From Alphaproteobacteria bacterium UBA1303 (GTDB lineage Bacteria; Pseudomonadota; Alphaproteobacteria; Micropepsales; Micropepsaceae), in contig DBTZ01000037.1 in NCBI GenBank assembly GCA_002307315.1, positions 25,359 to 31,777 on the forward strand: a stretch of 6,419 nucleotides of DNA, written 5' to 3'. Positions 6,189-6,419 of this stretch are shown here, one piece after another. The notes beneath the pieces were generated by a model, which saw only the letters and a list, made by a program, of their open reading frames with translations, searched no databases and was not told the origin of the DNA. Numbering within the stretch: the first letter of the stretch is position 1; the number at the start of each line of letters is the position of its first letter. The translations under genes and the position numbers were made by a program.

Positions 6189-6416
6189 ATGCGTATGGAT
6201 GACAACGCCTTCCAGACGGAACTAATGCATTTGCGTTGTGACCTTGCCGCCGAACAAATGATGATGGCGCTGTGGAAGCTCGGCCGGTTAATTAATAAGG
6301 CGCATTTCGATCCGAACCAACCGCGCGCGCCCGCCGGCATGCCCGGCGGCGGGCGGTGGACGGAGGTGGGAAAAAGAACAGGTGGAACTGGCCGGACTAG
6401 GCCATCGACTCATTAA
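6189..6416 (+). CDS. Small hypothetical protein with a QPRxPAG..GGxWT motif; possibly frameshifted
   Basis: The frame opens at an ATG at 6189 (a second ATG at 6195) and ends at a TAA at 6414 after 75 residues. Residues 1-35 look helical (Met-, Leu- and Ala-rich, with a second half of ALWKLGRLINKA). Residues 41-58 read DPNQPRAPAGMPGGGRWT. From memory, this Pro/Gly motif recurs as an N-terminal or linker segment of diverse Hyphomicrobiales and phage-related proteins, usually followed by further domains; its function is unknown to me. The last 15 residues use AGA, ACA, GGT, ACT and AGG, codons unlike the rest of the window. The +1 frame from 6376 instead reads EQVELAGLGHRLIK with normal codons and stays open to the end of the window. 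The annotated end may therefore be false, and the gene probably continues beyond 6419. A weak GGA at about -11 is the only ribosome-binding signal. Confidence 0.5.
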   Translation: MRMDDNAFQTELMHLRCDLAAEQMMMALWKLGRLINKAHFDPNQPRAPAGMPGGGRWTEVGKRTGGTGRTRPSTH

Positions 6417-6419
6417 AGC

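Overview
The window looks like chromosomal DNA from a GC-rich alphaproteobacterium, most likely of the Hyphomicrobiales (Rhizobiales) type. The evidence is the GC-rich third codon positions, a DUF2336-like protein, a periplasmic LTXXQ protein with the alphaproteobacterial cysteine pair, and a 106-bp mosaic palindromic repeat of the RIME kind upstream of a cell-wall synthase gene. I cannot name a genus.

Five genes lie on the minus strand. In transcription order they are an atypical PAP2-family membrane protein (5936 to 5307), a class A penicillin-binding protein of the PBP1A family (5000 to 2862), a secreted LTXXQ/Spy-CpxP-like protein (2693 to 2073), a group IV PLP-dependent ornithine/lysine decarboxylase (1890 to 730) and a DUF2336-like protein (668 to 24). 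A strong intrinsic terminator (1996-2032) separates the LTXXQ gene from the decarboxylase. The decarboxylase and the DUF2336-like gene are about 60 bp apart with no visible terminator, so they may be cotranscribed. At the right edge a plus-strand small ORF begins at 6189. It carries a proline/glycine-rich QPRxPAG...GGxWT motif and appears to change frame near a run of five A. It is preceded by a plus-strand intrinsic terminator and a promoter-like sequence that could define a roughly 100-nt RNA or an attenuated leader.

Three products act in the envelope: the PAP2 protein (possibly lipid or undecaprenyl phosphate turnover), the bifunctional peptidoglycan synthase, and the periplasmic LTXXQ protein. 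The intergenic gaps of 160-300 bp argue for separate transcription units rather than one operon. The decarboxylase belongs to polyamine synthesis. I see no mobile element, CRISPR array, tRNA or rRNA, and no clear multigene novel system. The points most worth a second look are the PAP2 protein lacking its motif arginines next to a run of nine C in its coding strand, the Glu-to-Asp change in the glycosyltransferase active site of the PBP, the run of nine C in the decarboxylase leader, the candidate RNA at 6067-6163, and the apparent frameshift in the last ORF.
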